Assembly (NCBI RefSeq): GCF_019797865.1
Contig: NZ_CP081869.1
Span: forward strand, 3,373,501 to 3,437,500
Direction: 5' to 3'
DNA length: 64,000 nt
DNA from: Chenggangzhangella methanolivorans
Lineage (GTDB): Bacteria > Pseudomonadota > Alphaproteobacteria > Rhizobiales > Methylopilaceae
The position numbers and the translations under genes are program-made. The notes beneath the pieces were generated by a model that searched no databases, was not told the origin of the DNA, and saw only the letters and a list, made by a program, of their open reading frames with translations. This document shows positions 8,347 to 16,693 of this stretch, piece after piece (position 1 is the first letter of the stretch; each line of letters opens with the position of its first letter).

Positions 8347-8856
8347 GCAATCCTTCTCCCCTGGAAGGGACGCGCATAAACGCCCCGCCAATGTTTGAAG
8401 AAACGCCGGAGCGGCGCTTCGCCCACGACCTGAGCATCGGTCGCCCGGAGCATCAAGTCCGGCCCCGTGACAGCCGACCGACGGGAAAAACCTTTCGAAT
8501 CAGAAGGGTTTGGCAATTATGTTGATCGTATGATCACAAAATCCGGCGGTCGCTCAGGGAGTTGGTCCCGATCTGGGACACGGCGTCACGGCCCCGCCGC
8601 CCGAAAGATCGCCGGGAGCCGGCGAAAGCCGCCGTTCGAGTCCGCGTCCGCGCAGGCCTCTGAGCCTCAACCGATTTTCAGGACTTGTGCGGCCGGGCGT
8701 CGCATCAGCGGAAATTTCCAGCGAAATGATCGAATGATGAATTTATGCGGCCGCGGGGTGGACGCGGCGGGCGCAGCTGCTCATTCTCGCCGCCTTTTCC
8801 GGCATTGAAGGGGGTTTGACGGTCGCCGCGACGGCCGCAGGGAGCATGCGAGACTC
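8347..8856. other. Divergent intergenic region of the peptide export locus
   Basis: 510 bp between the peptide gene (minus) and the HlyD gene (plus). It must hold promoters for both. An AT-rich patch near 8495-8545, unusual in this DNA, contains GATC-N4-GATC and is the best place to look for a promoter or operator. A plus-strand open frame at 8467-8808 has Ser/Arg-rich composition and no family resemblance, so I do not call it a gene. Confidence 0.5.
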
Positions 8857-10326
8857 TTGTCAAAGATGATGGGCGCCGAGGCGCTGTCCGAGCCGGGCTC
8901 CAGGCCCGAGCCCCAGCCGAGCCCCAAACCGAAGCCGAAGTCGGCGGCTCCGGAGGCCGCGCCTGAAGCCCGCGCGCTCGTCGCGAACGCTTCGGCGGCC
9001 GCGCCGCCTGCGTCCGTCGAGCCGAAGCGCGCGCTGCCGCTGTTCCGCGCCGCCGCGATCTCGGCGCGCGCCGATCAGTGGCTCGGGACGACGCGCGCGG
9101 TGCAGCCCTGGCCGATCCGGGTGGTCGCCTCGGTCGGCGCGGGGCTCGCGGTCGCGGTCGTCGCCTTCCTGATCTTCGGCCAGTACACCCAGCGCGCCCG
9201 CGTGCAGGGCGTGCTCGCGCCGAGCCAGGGCCTCATCAAGCTCGCGGCTCCGCAGCAGGCCAGAATCCTGTCGCTGAAGGTGACGGACGGCGACCGGGTG
9301 GAGAAGGGCCAGGCGCTCTACGCGCTCGACCTCGACCGTCAGACCGAGCTCGGCGCCGCGAGCGAGACGGTGCTGGCCGCGCTGAAAGTCCAGCGCGAGG
9401 AGCTTCGCAAGGAGGTGTTCCGGCGCACCGTCTCGGACACGGAGCGCAAGGACGCTCTCAACGTGAAGATCGGCGATCTCGACCGCGAGACCGCGCAGGT
9501 CGACCGCCAGATCACGACCGGCGAAGAGTACATGAAGCTGCTCGACGAGCAGCTCGGCTCCTATCAGGACTATCTCAAGCGCGGCATCACCGTGCAGCGC
9601 GACGTCGACGACCGCCGCTCGCGGTTGATGACGGAGAAGACCAAGCTCGAGCAGCTGCGCCGCGACCGCGTGCGGCTCGAAAGCGACGCCAACGCCACTC
9701 GCGCCGAGATCGCCCAGATCGACCATGAGGGCGGCTCGAAGCTCTCGGAGATCCGCCGGCAGGTCGCCGAGGCCGACCGCGCCATCGCCGAGGCCGAGGC
9801 GCAGCGGCGGATCGAGATCGTGGCGCCGGAGGCCGGGCGCGTCACCGGCGTCGTGGCCCATGCCGGCCAGGCGGTGCCGAACGGCGCGCCGCTGCTCACC
9901 ATCGTGCCCGACAGCGGCACGCTGCAGGCCAATCTCTACGCCGAATCGAGCGCCATCGGCTTCGTGCGCGAGGGCGACCCTGTGATGCTGCGCTACGCGA
10001 CGTTCCCCTACCAGAAGTTCGGGCAGCATCCCGGGGTGGTCACCGCGATCTCGCGCGCGGCGCTGCGTTCCGACGAGATCGACACCGGCGTGCCGATGCC
10101 GGCCGAATTGCAGGGGCGCGGCGCGCTCTATCGGCTGACCGTCAAGCCCGGATCGTCGGACATCGAGGCCTATGGCAAGCGCGAGCAGCTGCAGGCCGGC
10201 ATGCAGGTGGAGGCCGACATCTTCCTCGACACGCGGCCGATCTGGCAATGGATCCTCAATCCGCTCTTCAGCCTGCGCCCGCTCCATGGCGGGCCGGGGC
10301 AGACGGGCGCGGGAGGCGGCTGGTGA
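8857..10326 (+). CDS. HlyD-family membrane fusion protein for peptide export
   Basis: Periplasmic adaptor of a type I secretion or microcin exporter, 489 residues. There is a long Pro/Ala-rich cytoplasmic N-terminus, one transmembrane helix (VVASVGAGLAVAVVAFLIFG, about residues 88-107), then a lipoyl half-motif (LSLKVTDGDRVEKGQALYAL), a long coiled-coil hairpin (about 170-310), the second lipoyl half (VAPEAGRVTGVVAHAGQAV) and a beta-barrel domain. The start is uncertain: TTG at 8857 has AGGGAG about 12 bases before it, while ATG codons follow at 8866 and 8869. The stop overlaps the ABC gene as GTGA. The most similar known proteins are the MchE/CvaA-type adaptors. Confidence 0.85.
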   Translation: MSKMMGAEALSEPGSRPEPQPSPKPKPKSAAPEAAPEARALVANASAAAPPASVEPKRALPLFRAAAISARADQWLGTTRAVQPWPIRVVASVGAGLAVAVVAFLIFGQYTQRARVQGVLAPSQGLIKLAAPQQARILSLKVTDGDRVEKGQALYALDLDRQTELGAASETVLAALKVQREELRKEVFRRTVSDTERKDALNVKIGDLDRETAQVDRQITTGEEYMKLLDEQLGSYQDYLKRGITVQRDVDDRRSRLMTEKTKLEQLRRDRVRLESDANATRAEIAQIDHEGGSKLSEIRRQVAEADRAIAEAEAQRRIEIVAPEAGRVTGVVAHAGQAVPNGAPLLTIVPDSGTLQANLYAESSAIGFVREGDPVMLRYATFPYQKFGQHPGVVTAISRAALRSDEIDTGVPMPAELQGRGALYRLTVKPGSSDIEAYGKREQLQAGMQVEADIFLDTRPIWQWILNPLFSLRPLHGGPGQTGAGGGW

Positions 10327-12479
10327 GCGCGACCGACGCCGCAGGGCCTGCGCCGGAGACGCGCTCGCTGGTCGAGCGGCTTTCGCTCGGCTGGTCGCGG
10401 CCCAAGACGCCGACGGTGCTCCAGACCGAGGCCGCCGAATGCGGGCTCGCCTGCCTCGCGATGGTCTCGGGCTTCCACGGGCGCCTGGTCGATCTCGCCA
10501 CGCTGCGCCGACGCTTTTCGACCTCGCTCGGCGGGCTGACGCTCAAGCAGCTCGTCTGCATCGCGGGGCGGTTGGAGCTCGCCGCGCGTGCGCTGCGCGT
10601 CGAGATGGAGGCGCTGCCCGAGCTCGCCGTCCCTTGCGTGCTGCATTGGGGCTTCAACCATTTCGTGGTGCTCGAAAGCGTCGGCCCGCGGACCGCCACG
10701 ATCCTCGATCCCGCGATCGGCCGGCGGACGATGAGCCATGAGGAGCTCTCGAAGTCCTTCACCGGCGTCGCGCTGGAGCTGACGCCGACGCAGGACTTCT
10801 CGCCCGCCGACGAGCGGCAGACGATCCGGCTCACCGCGCTGTTCCGCAACGTCGTCGGCCTGCCGGCCGCGATCCTCCAGCTTCTCGCGCTCTCGGTCGC
10901 CTTCGAGGTGTTCACGCTGGCGGTGCCGTTCGGCACGCAGATCATCATCGACCAGGCGATCGTGGCCGCCGACGCCGATCTCGTGACGCTGGTGGCGCTC
11001 GGCCTCGCGCTGCTGGTGGTGCTGCAGACCGCGATGTTCGCCGCCCGCTCCTGGGCCATCATGGCGCTGTCGAACGGGCTGAACGTGCAGTGGGCGAGCG
11101 GCCTGTTCTCGCACCTCATCCGCCTGCCGCTCGACTACTTTGAAAAGCGCCACGTCGGCGACGTCACCTCGCGGTTCCGCTCGCTCGAGACGGTGCAGGA
11201 CACGCTCTCGACGACCTCGGTTCTCTCCGTGGTCGACGGCGTGATGGCGGTCGGGCTCATCGCCATGATGGCGCTGTTCGGCGGCTGGCTCGCGCTCGTC
11301 GCGGTCGGCACGACGCTGATCTACGTCGCGATCCGGGTCGGGGCCTATGCGCCCTACCGCGCGGCGTCGGAGGAGAGCATCGTCCAGTCGGCGCGCGAGA
11401 ACACGCATTTCCTCGAGACCCTGCGCGGCGCCACCACCGTAAAGCTGTTCGGGCTGGAGGAGCGGCGCACGGCCACGTGGCTCAACCTGCTGGTCGACCG
11501 CTTCAACGCCCGGCTCCACACCCAGAAGCTCGACGTGCTGTTCAACTCGGCCACCAAGCTGCTGTTCGGGCTCGACCGGGTGCTGATCCTCTATCTCGGG
11601 GCGAACGCCGTCATCGACCAGAGCGTCACGCTCGGGGCGCTGGTCGCGTTCCTGGCCTACAAGGACCAGTTCGCGACCCGCATCGAGAGCCTCGTGCAGG
11701 CGGCCTTCAAGATGCGGATGCTGAACCTGCAGGCCGAGCGCCTCGCCGACATCGCGCTTACGCCCCGCGAGGTCTCGGGCGAAGGTTTTGCGCCCGCCGC
11801 CCCGGGCCAGTTGCGGCCCGCCACCGCGATCTCGATGAAGAACGTGGGCTTCGCCTATGGCGGCGGCGAGCAGCCGATCGTGCGCGGCTTCGACCTCGAC
11901 ATCCGACCCGGCGAATGCGTCGCGCTGCTCGGGCCCTCGGGCTGCGGCAAGACCACTCTGCTCAAGATGCTCGCCGGCCTGCTGCCCCCGACCTCCGGCG
12001 CGATCGAGATCGACGGGACGCCGCTGAACGAGCGCTCCATGGCCTCCTATCGCGAGCGCATCGGCTGCGTGCTGCAGGACGACCGGCTGTTCGCGGGCTC
12101 GATCGCGGAGAACATCGCGTGTTTCGATCCCGCGCTCGACATGCAGTGGGCGCGCGCCTGCGCGGCCGCGGCCGGCATCGACCACGACGTGATGCGGATG
12201 GCGATGGGCTACGAGACGCTCGTCGGCGACATGGGCTCGACGCTCTCGGGCGGGCAGAAGCAGCGCATCTTCATCGCCCGCGCGCTCTACCGGAAGCCGA
12301 GCCTCTTCCTGCTGGACGAGCCGACCAACCATCTCGACGAGCGGGCGATCGACGTCGTGCTCGACGCGCTGAAACGGCTGCCGATGACGCGCATCGTGGT
12401 CACGCACAACAGCCGGGTCGCGAGCATCGCCGACCGGCAGATCCTGATGTCGCTGCCGCAGGGAGCCGCGAAGGGGTGA
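10323..12479 (+). CDS. Peptidase-containing (C39) ABC exporter
   Basis: A 718-residue bacteriocin-processing transporter of the CvaB/MchF/LagD type. An N-terminal C39 cysteine peptidase (about residues 35-160) has the catalytic Cys in QTEAAECGLACLAM, the His in NHFVVLES and the Asp in ILDPAIG, so the triad looks complete. A six-helix membrane domain follows (about 170-440), then the ATPase with Walker A GPSGCGKTTLL, LSGGQKQR and LFLLDEPTNHLD. The GTG start at 10323 overlaps the HlyD stop. The peptidase is expected to cut after Gly-Gly in a leader such as that of the 8149-8346 peptide while exporting it. No outer-membrane TolC is encoded here. Confidence 0.92.
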   Translation: MSATDAAGPAPETRSLVERLSLGWSRPKTPTVLQTEAAECGLACLAMVSGFHGRLVDLATLRRRFSTSLGGLTLKQLVCIAGRLELAARALRVEMEALPELAVPCVLHWGFNHFVVLESVGPRTATILDPAIGRRTMSHEELSKSFTGVALELTPTQDFSPADERQTIRLTALFRNVVGLPAAILQLLALSVAFEVFTLAVPFGTQIIIDQAIVAADADLVTLVALGLALLVVLQTAMFAARSWAIMALSNGLNVQWASGLFSHLIRLPLDYFEKRHVGDVTSRFRSLETVQDTLSTTSVLSVVDGVMAVGLIAMMALFGGWLALVAVGTTLIYVAIRVGAYAPYRAASEESIVQSARENTHFLETLRGATTVKLFGLEERRTATWLNLLVDRFNARLHTQKLDVLFNSATKLLFGLDRVLILYLGANAVIDQSVTLGALVAFLAYKDQFATRIESLVQAAFKMRMLNLQAERLADIALTPREVSGEGFAPAAPGQLRPATAISMKNVGFAYGGGEQPIVRGFDLDIRPGECVALLGPSGCGKTTLLKMLAGLLPPTSGAIEIDGTPLNERSMASYRERIGCVLQDDRLFAGSIAENIACFDPALDMQWARACAAAAGIDHDVMRMAMGYETLVGDMGSTLSGGQKQRIFIARALYRKPSLFLLDEPTNHLDERAIDVVLDALKRLPMTRIVVTHNSRVASIADRQILMSLPQGAAKG

Positions 12480-12510
12480 GTTGGGTTCGCATCAGCGCGT
12501 CCGAACCACC

Positions 12511-12612
12511 GCCGTCATGCCCGGCCGTCAGGCCGGGTATCCACGACTGTGTTTGACGAGGGCGCCGCTTCCCAAGTCGTGGATACCCGCGCTTCGCGCG
12601 GGCATGACGGCC
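12511..12612. repeat. Intergenic palindromic repeat, family B
   Basis: A 102-bp near-perfect inverted repeat. The left arm starts GCCGTCATGCCCGGCC and ends GTATCCACGAC; the right arm starts GTCGTGGATAC and ends GGGCATGACGGC. Each arm contains its own hairpin (CCCGGCC/GGCCGGG and CCCGCGC/GCGCGGG). It lies between the converging ABC exporter and DUF1501 genes and probably also acts as a transcription barrier. Confidence 0.8.
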
Positions 12613-12658
12613 GAGGTTTTGGCGATCGTCTGTCAGATGAGCCGAAAGCGCGCGGCCC

Positions 12659-14014
12659 TCAAACCCCGTAGGCCGCGCGATACTTGGCGATGCCGGTCGT
12701 CGGCCGCAGCGCAGCCTTCGACGGGCCGCGCACGCCCGCGACCTTCGCGCTCGACGGCGCCGAGCCGCGGATCAGCCCCTGCATCGGCGCGACGTCGGCG
12801 GAGTCCGGGAACACCGTGGTGTCGAGCACGTTGCGCGGCACGCCGACATGATCGGCGAGCACGCCTTTGAACACGGCGCGAAGGTCGGTGGTGGCCTTGA
12901 GGTCGCTGTCGTCGACGAGCTGGGAGGCGGCGAGGCCCGGCCAGTCGCCATAGACTTTGCCGCCCTGCACCGCGCCGCCGGCGAGCAGCGCCACCGTGCC
13001 GACGCCGTGGTCGGTGCCGTTCCCGCTGTTGACCCGCACCGTGCGGCCGAACTCGGTCGCCATCACCACCACGGTCTTGGACCAGACCGGCGCGGCGTAG
13101 TCGGCGAACTCCTTCAGGCCGACGTCGAGCTCGTTCAGCGAGCCCCACAGGAAGCCGTCCGTCGCGCCCTGGTTGGCGTGGGTGTCGAAATTGCCGACCG
13201 AGAGCACCGCGATGCGCGGCCCGTTGCTCGAGGCGAGCAGCCGCCCGGCGCCGCGGAACGCGCGGCGGAACTGCGAGACGTTCTGGTCTTCGTCCGACGA
13301 TGTCTTCTCGGCGAGCGCGTCGGCCTTCATCCCGGCCCTCAGCGCGTCGTAGAGCTCGGTGTCGCGCTTGCGCAGCAGCGTCACGACGGCGTCCGAGGTG
13401 GGCGCGGGCGGGTGCGAGAACCAGGTGGGCGACCAGCCGAGAACGGGCGCCGGGCCGCGCAGCAGCAGCGGCGCCTCGCCGACCTGGATCGCGCCGTAGG
13501 CGTCGATCGGAGAGCCGCTCGGCATCGACGAGAGCAGGCGGTTCAGCCAGCCGGTCGGGTTGGATGAGAGGCCCGGCAGGCCGCTCTCGAGATTGTCCTG
13601 GCAGTCGAAATGCGAGCGGTTCTGCAACGGCGTGCAGACCGCGTGCACCGCCGCCGCCTGGCCGGAGAGATACATCTGGCCGAAGGAGGGCAACGCGGAG
13701 TTGAGGCCGAAATAGCTGGTGTTGAGCGACAGCGTCGCGTCGCGCGGGATGGCGATGCGGCCGCGCATGCCCGCATAGGCGGCGTCGCCATGCGGCACGA
13801 CGACGTTGATCCCGTCCATGCCGCCGCGCAGCACCACGATGAGGAGCCGCGGATCATCGGAGGCGGCGCTTGCGGTCTGCGGCAGATAGGCGGCGGAGAA
13901 CAGGCCCGCGGTGATGCCGAACACCGCGCGGCGCGACAGCAGCAGGCGGGATTCCGCGCAGCCTTCGGCGGCGGCCGCGGCGAGGCGCTGGGAGACGGGA
14001 TCGGTCACGCTCAT
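12659..14014 (-). CDS. DUF1501 family secreted protein
   Basis: A 451-residue protein of the DUF1501 family (sulfatase/alkaline-phosphatase-like fold). A twin-arginine-type signal is visible near residues 25-50 (LLSRRAVFGITAGLFSAAYL), so export is expected. Family features include VVLRGGMDGINVVVPHGD, HAVCTPLQNRSHFDCQDNLE, and the C-terminal VVVMATEFGRTVRVNSGNGTDHG. The ATG at 14014 overlaps the upstream DUF1800 stop as ATGA. DUF1501 and DUF1800 proteins are often encoded as a pair, but their joint function is not established. Confidence 0.9.
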   Translation of the reverse strand: MSVTDPVSQRLAAAAAEGCAESRLLLSRRAVFGITAGLFSAAYLPQTASAASDDPRLLIVVLRGGMDGINVVVPHGDAAYAGMRGRIAIPRDATLSLNTSYFGLNSALPSFGQMYLSGQAAAVHAVCTPLQNRSHFDCQDNLESGLPGLSSNPTGWLNRLLSSMPSGSPIDAYGAIQVGEAPLLLRGPAPVLGWSPTWFSHPPAPTSDAVVTLLRKRDTELYDALRAGMKADALAEKTSSDEDQNVSQFRRAFRGAGRLLASSNGPRIAVLSVGNFDTHANQGATDGFLWGSLNELDVGLKEFADYAAPVWSKTVVVMATEFGRTVRVNSGNGTDHGVGTVALLAGGAVQGGKVYGDWPGLAASQLVDDSDLKATTDLRAVFKGVLADHVGVPRNVLDTTVFPDSADVAPMQGLIRGSAPSSAKVAGVRGPSKAALRPTTGIAKYRAAYGV

Positions 14015-15360
14015 CTCCTCTGGAACTCGGGCGACATGAAGAACACCGTGTAGCCGGGCGTCTTTTCGGTGATCCAGGTCAGCGCGCTCTTGGTCTGGCC
14101 CGACAGCGACTCGCCGTAGAGCGAACGGGCGAGCGCGAGCGGCGCGGCCGTCGAGGCGGCGCCGTATTCCCAGACGGCGAGCTGCGCGGTGTCGAGGCGG
14201 ATGGTCATGCCGTCCGGGTCGAGCCAGGAATAGTTCTCGTCCGAATAGCCGTCCGGCGCCGGGCGCTCCCAGGGCAGGTGGTTCATCGCGCGCAGCGGCT
14301 CGGTGAACACCCAGCGGCGGTCGGGCGCGTAGCGCGTGCCGAGCGCCCGGTACTGGGCGATGGTGAGTTCGTAGGGCGTGCGGATCTTCTTGTGCTCGAG
14401 GCTCCAGGCGGCCGGCAGCGAGATCAGCGCGAGCGCCGTCTGCTTGAGGTCGCCGCGGCTTTGGCGGAAGGCCTTGGCCACCGGGTTCACCATTTCGGGC
14501 GTCGGCTCGTCGGTGATGAAGTGGCGCACGAGCTTGAAGGCGATGTGCTGGGCGGTCTCGGGCGCGCGGGCGAGATCGGTCAGCACCGCCTCGCCCTGCT
14601 CGATCCCGCCGGCCGGATAGGACTTGCCGCGCAGCTGGATCGCGCCGGGCTCGTGCCACTTCTCGCGGAAATAGAACTCGCCGGCCTTGCCGCCGGGCGC
14701 GTCCGCCCATTCCTGCCCGACCTCCCAGGACCGGATGTAGGACCAGCCGGTGAGGACCAGCGCCATGTTGGTGACGTCGCGCTCGCTATAGGCGCCGCTG
14801 CCGAGCGTGTGCAGCTCCATGAGCTCGCGCGCGAGGTTCTCGTTGAAGCCGCCGCTCCACTGGCCGCGATAGGAGTTCGGGCCCTTGGAGTCCTGGTTGT
14901 CGAGATAGCGCAGCATCGCCGGGTGCCGCATGACGCCGCGATGCATGGCGGCGAACTTGCCGAGCACGTTCTTGCGGATGACGTCGCGCTCGAGCTGCCC
15001 GATGGTGGCGCGGATCACCTGATCCTTGTTGACTGACATCGAGAAGTGGTTCGACCAGAACAGGACGAGCCGCTCCACGAAGCCGATGCGGGCCGACAGG
15101 TGCTTGTCGATGCGCGCGTCGAGCTCGAGCTGGCGGATCTGCTCGCTGGTCGAGAAATCGGTCTGCGACAGGCGCGCGGCCTTGGCGCGGCTCGGCAGAG
15201 CCTTGTTGGAGATCAGCGCGACGTCGGGCTCGTCGAGCTCGGCTTTCAGGGCGGCGAGCGGGTCGTCGCCGATCTTTTCCATGAGGCCGGGGGTCGGGCC
15301 GAGGCCGAATCGCTGCAGCGCGATCCGGGCCCGGTTCGCTTGGCCGGCGCTGAGAGACAT
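14011..15360 (-). CDS. DUF1800 family protein
   Basis: A 449-residue protein of the DUF1800 family. Recognisable stretches are ALQRFGLGPTPGLMEKIG near the N-terminus, VLFWSNHFSMSVNKDQV, MLRYLDNQDSKGPN and the conserved NENLARELMELHTLGSGAYS. No clear signal peptide is present in the first 30 residues. It is the first gene of a two-gene unit with DUF1501 (ATGA overlap). The molecular activity is unknown. Confidence 0.9.
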   Translation of the reverse strand: MSLSAGQANRARIALQRFGLGPTPGLMEKIGDDPLAALKAELDEPDVALISNKALPSRAKAARLSQTDFSTSEQIRQLELDARIDKHLSARIGFVERLVLFWSNHFSMSVNKDQVIRATIGQLERDVIRKNVLGKFAAMHRGVMRHPAMLRYLDNQDSKGPNSYRGQWSGGFNENLARELMELHTLGSGAYSERDVTNMALVLTGWSYIRSWEVGQEWADAPGGKAGEFYFREKWHEPGAIQLRGKSYPAGGIEQGEAVLTDLARAPETAQHIAFKLVRHFITDEPTPEMVNPVAKAFRQSRGDLKQTALALISLPAAWSLEHKKIRTPYELTIAQYRALGTRYAPDRRWVFTEPLRAMNHLPWERPAPDGYSDENYSWLDPDGMTIRLDTAQLAVWEYGAASTAAPLALARSLYGESLSGQTKSALTWITEKTPGYTVFFMSPEFQRR

Positions 15361-15477
15361 GGACGCGGGGCTCCCTGGCCCGGCCGCGAATCAGCCGGCG
15401 CCTTAGGCCGCAACCTTGCCCTCAACTTCTTCGCGATTCATCAACGGACCGTGATAAGGGCGAACGAAGCGTGAAGG

Positions 15478-15501
15478 AGGTCCGCACAGTTTAGCGGACC
15501 T
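15478..15501 (-). terminator. Probable terminator hairpin after the coiled-coil gene
   Basis: AGGTCCGC (15478-15485) pairs with GCGGACCT (15494-15501) across an 8-base loop. It lies about 50 bp after the stop of the 15548-16555 gene on the minus strand. The T-run is weak (CCTTC), so termination strength is uncertain. Confidence 0.5.
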
Positions 15502-15547
15502 CTCCCCGTGTCTCTGGCTTCGCCCGTGGTTCCGGCCCGGGCCTGGC

Positions 15548-16555
15548 TCAGGAGAGCCAGAGCTCGATCGTGCCGCGCCGCGGCGGCGAGCCGTAGGAGC
15601 GGAAGTCGCGCACCTCCGGGGCGAAATCGCTCGGCGAGGCGCGGCGGACCGCGTCCTGCAGCGCGCGGATCGCGGCGCGGTCCTGATCATAGAAGAAGCG
15701 CACGGCGTCGCGCCGCACGGGCAGCCTCACGCCGCGGATCTCAGCGACCGAGACGCCGCGCCGGCGGAGTTCGGCGGCCACCGCCGCGGCCCGCTCGCGC
15801 GCCGCCGGGTCGGCCGAGCGCACATGGATGAAGACGCGCACCGGCCCTGCCGCCATGCGCTCGTCCGGCGCGGCGTCGTCGACCGCGGCGGTCTCGTCGG
15901 CTGGGGCGAACTCATCCGCCGTGGCGCGGGACGAGGCCCGCAGGCGCTCGCTTCGCCGCGGGGGCAAAGGCGGGTCGACGCGCGCGGTCGAGGGTTCGAC
16001 GGTCTCGTCCGGCGGCATGTCGGCCGCGTCGGCGAACGCGGCCTTGATCTCCGCCGGCTCCGCGTTGGACACGCGTTCCGTCGCGCCGGGCGCGACTGGT
16101 CCGACGAGCTCGGCGACCTGCCGCTCGAGCCCGGCGCGGCGCGTCTCTAGCGCGGCGACGCGCTCCTCGCCCGCCGCGATCTCGCTTTCCTTGGCGTTGA
16201 GCTTGCGCTGCAACTCGGCGAGCCGGTCCTCGTGACGCTTGCGCTCGGCGTCGAGCGCTTCGACGCGCTTCTCACGCTCGGCCACGGACTTTTCGAGCGC
16301 GTCGGCGCGATCCGAGGCCGCGCCGCCGACATTGGCGACGACGCCCGCGCCCGACAGCGCCACGATCACGACGGCGGCCACGACCGGCCAACGGCGCTCG
16401 CGCACGACGTCGCGCAAGCTTCCGAGGCGCGCGTCGAACGAGCGCCGCGCATCGTCGCGCCAGGAGGATGAGGAGGCGGTTTTTCCCGAGATGGAGCTCA
16501 TTTCCGACGTGGACTTGAACGCGTCACGCGACTGCGAAGCCGACCGGACGGTCAT
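15548..16555 (-). CDS. Membrane-anchored coiled-coil protein with a LytR_C/SPOR-like C-terminus
   Basis: A 335-residue protein of unknown function. A polar, Ser-rich N-terminus is followed by one transmembrane helix (WPVVAAVVIVALSGAGVVAN, about residues 55-74). A highly charged coiled coil (about 80-150, Glu/Arg/Lys heptads) follows, then an acidic Pro-rich linker and a compact C-terminal domain (about 240-335) starting VRVFIHVRSADPAARERA. That domain resembles the LytR C-terminal fold in its alternating beta strand, A/R helix and VRFFYDQDRAAI strand. A periplasmic role anchored in the inner membrane is likely. The neighbours on either side are unrelated. Confidence 0.65.
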   Translation of the reverse strand: MTVRSASQSRDAFKSTSEMSSISGKTASSSSWRDDARRSFDARLGSLRDVVRERRWPVVAAVVIVALSGAGVVANVGGAASDRADALEKSVAEREKRVEALDAERKRHEDRLAELQRKLNAKESEIAAGEERVAALETRRAGLERQVAELVGPVAPGATERVSNAEPAEIKAAFADAADMPPDETVEPSTARVDPPLPPRRSERLRASSRATADEFAPADETAAVDDAAPDERMAAGPVRVFIHVRSADPAARERAAAVAAELRRRGVSVAEIRGVRLPVRRDAVRFFYDQDRAAIRALQDAVRRASPSDFAPEVRDFRSYGSPPRRGTIELWLS

Positions 16556-16693
16556 GGCTCGATCCTTTCACACGGCGCCCCTACGCCTGCCGGGCGGGGC
16601 CTCGATCGCATCCACGCGCGACGTCGGCCGACCCGGCGTCGGGCAAACGCGCGAGGGCGGGAAATGGTTGCCTCGCCGGATCGAGGCGGCGCC

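Noticed and set aside
8511-8526. TGGCAATTATGTTGAT as a second sigma-54 promoter for the export genes
   Set aside because: Spacing fits but both halves deviate from consensus (no CACG after TGG and GA instead of GC); support is too weak.
8467-8808. Plus-strand frame of 113 codons before the HlyD gene, considered as an immunity or second peptide gene
   Set aside because: No GG leader, no membrane helix, Ser/Arg-rich composition typical of non-coding DNA here.
10170-12407. Long minus-strand frame opposite the C39 ABC exporter
   Set aside because: Composition dominated by Arg, Asp, His and Gln with no family motif; the plus strand is the real gene.
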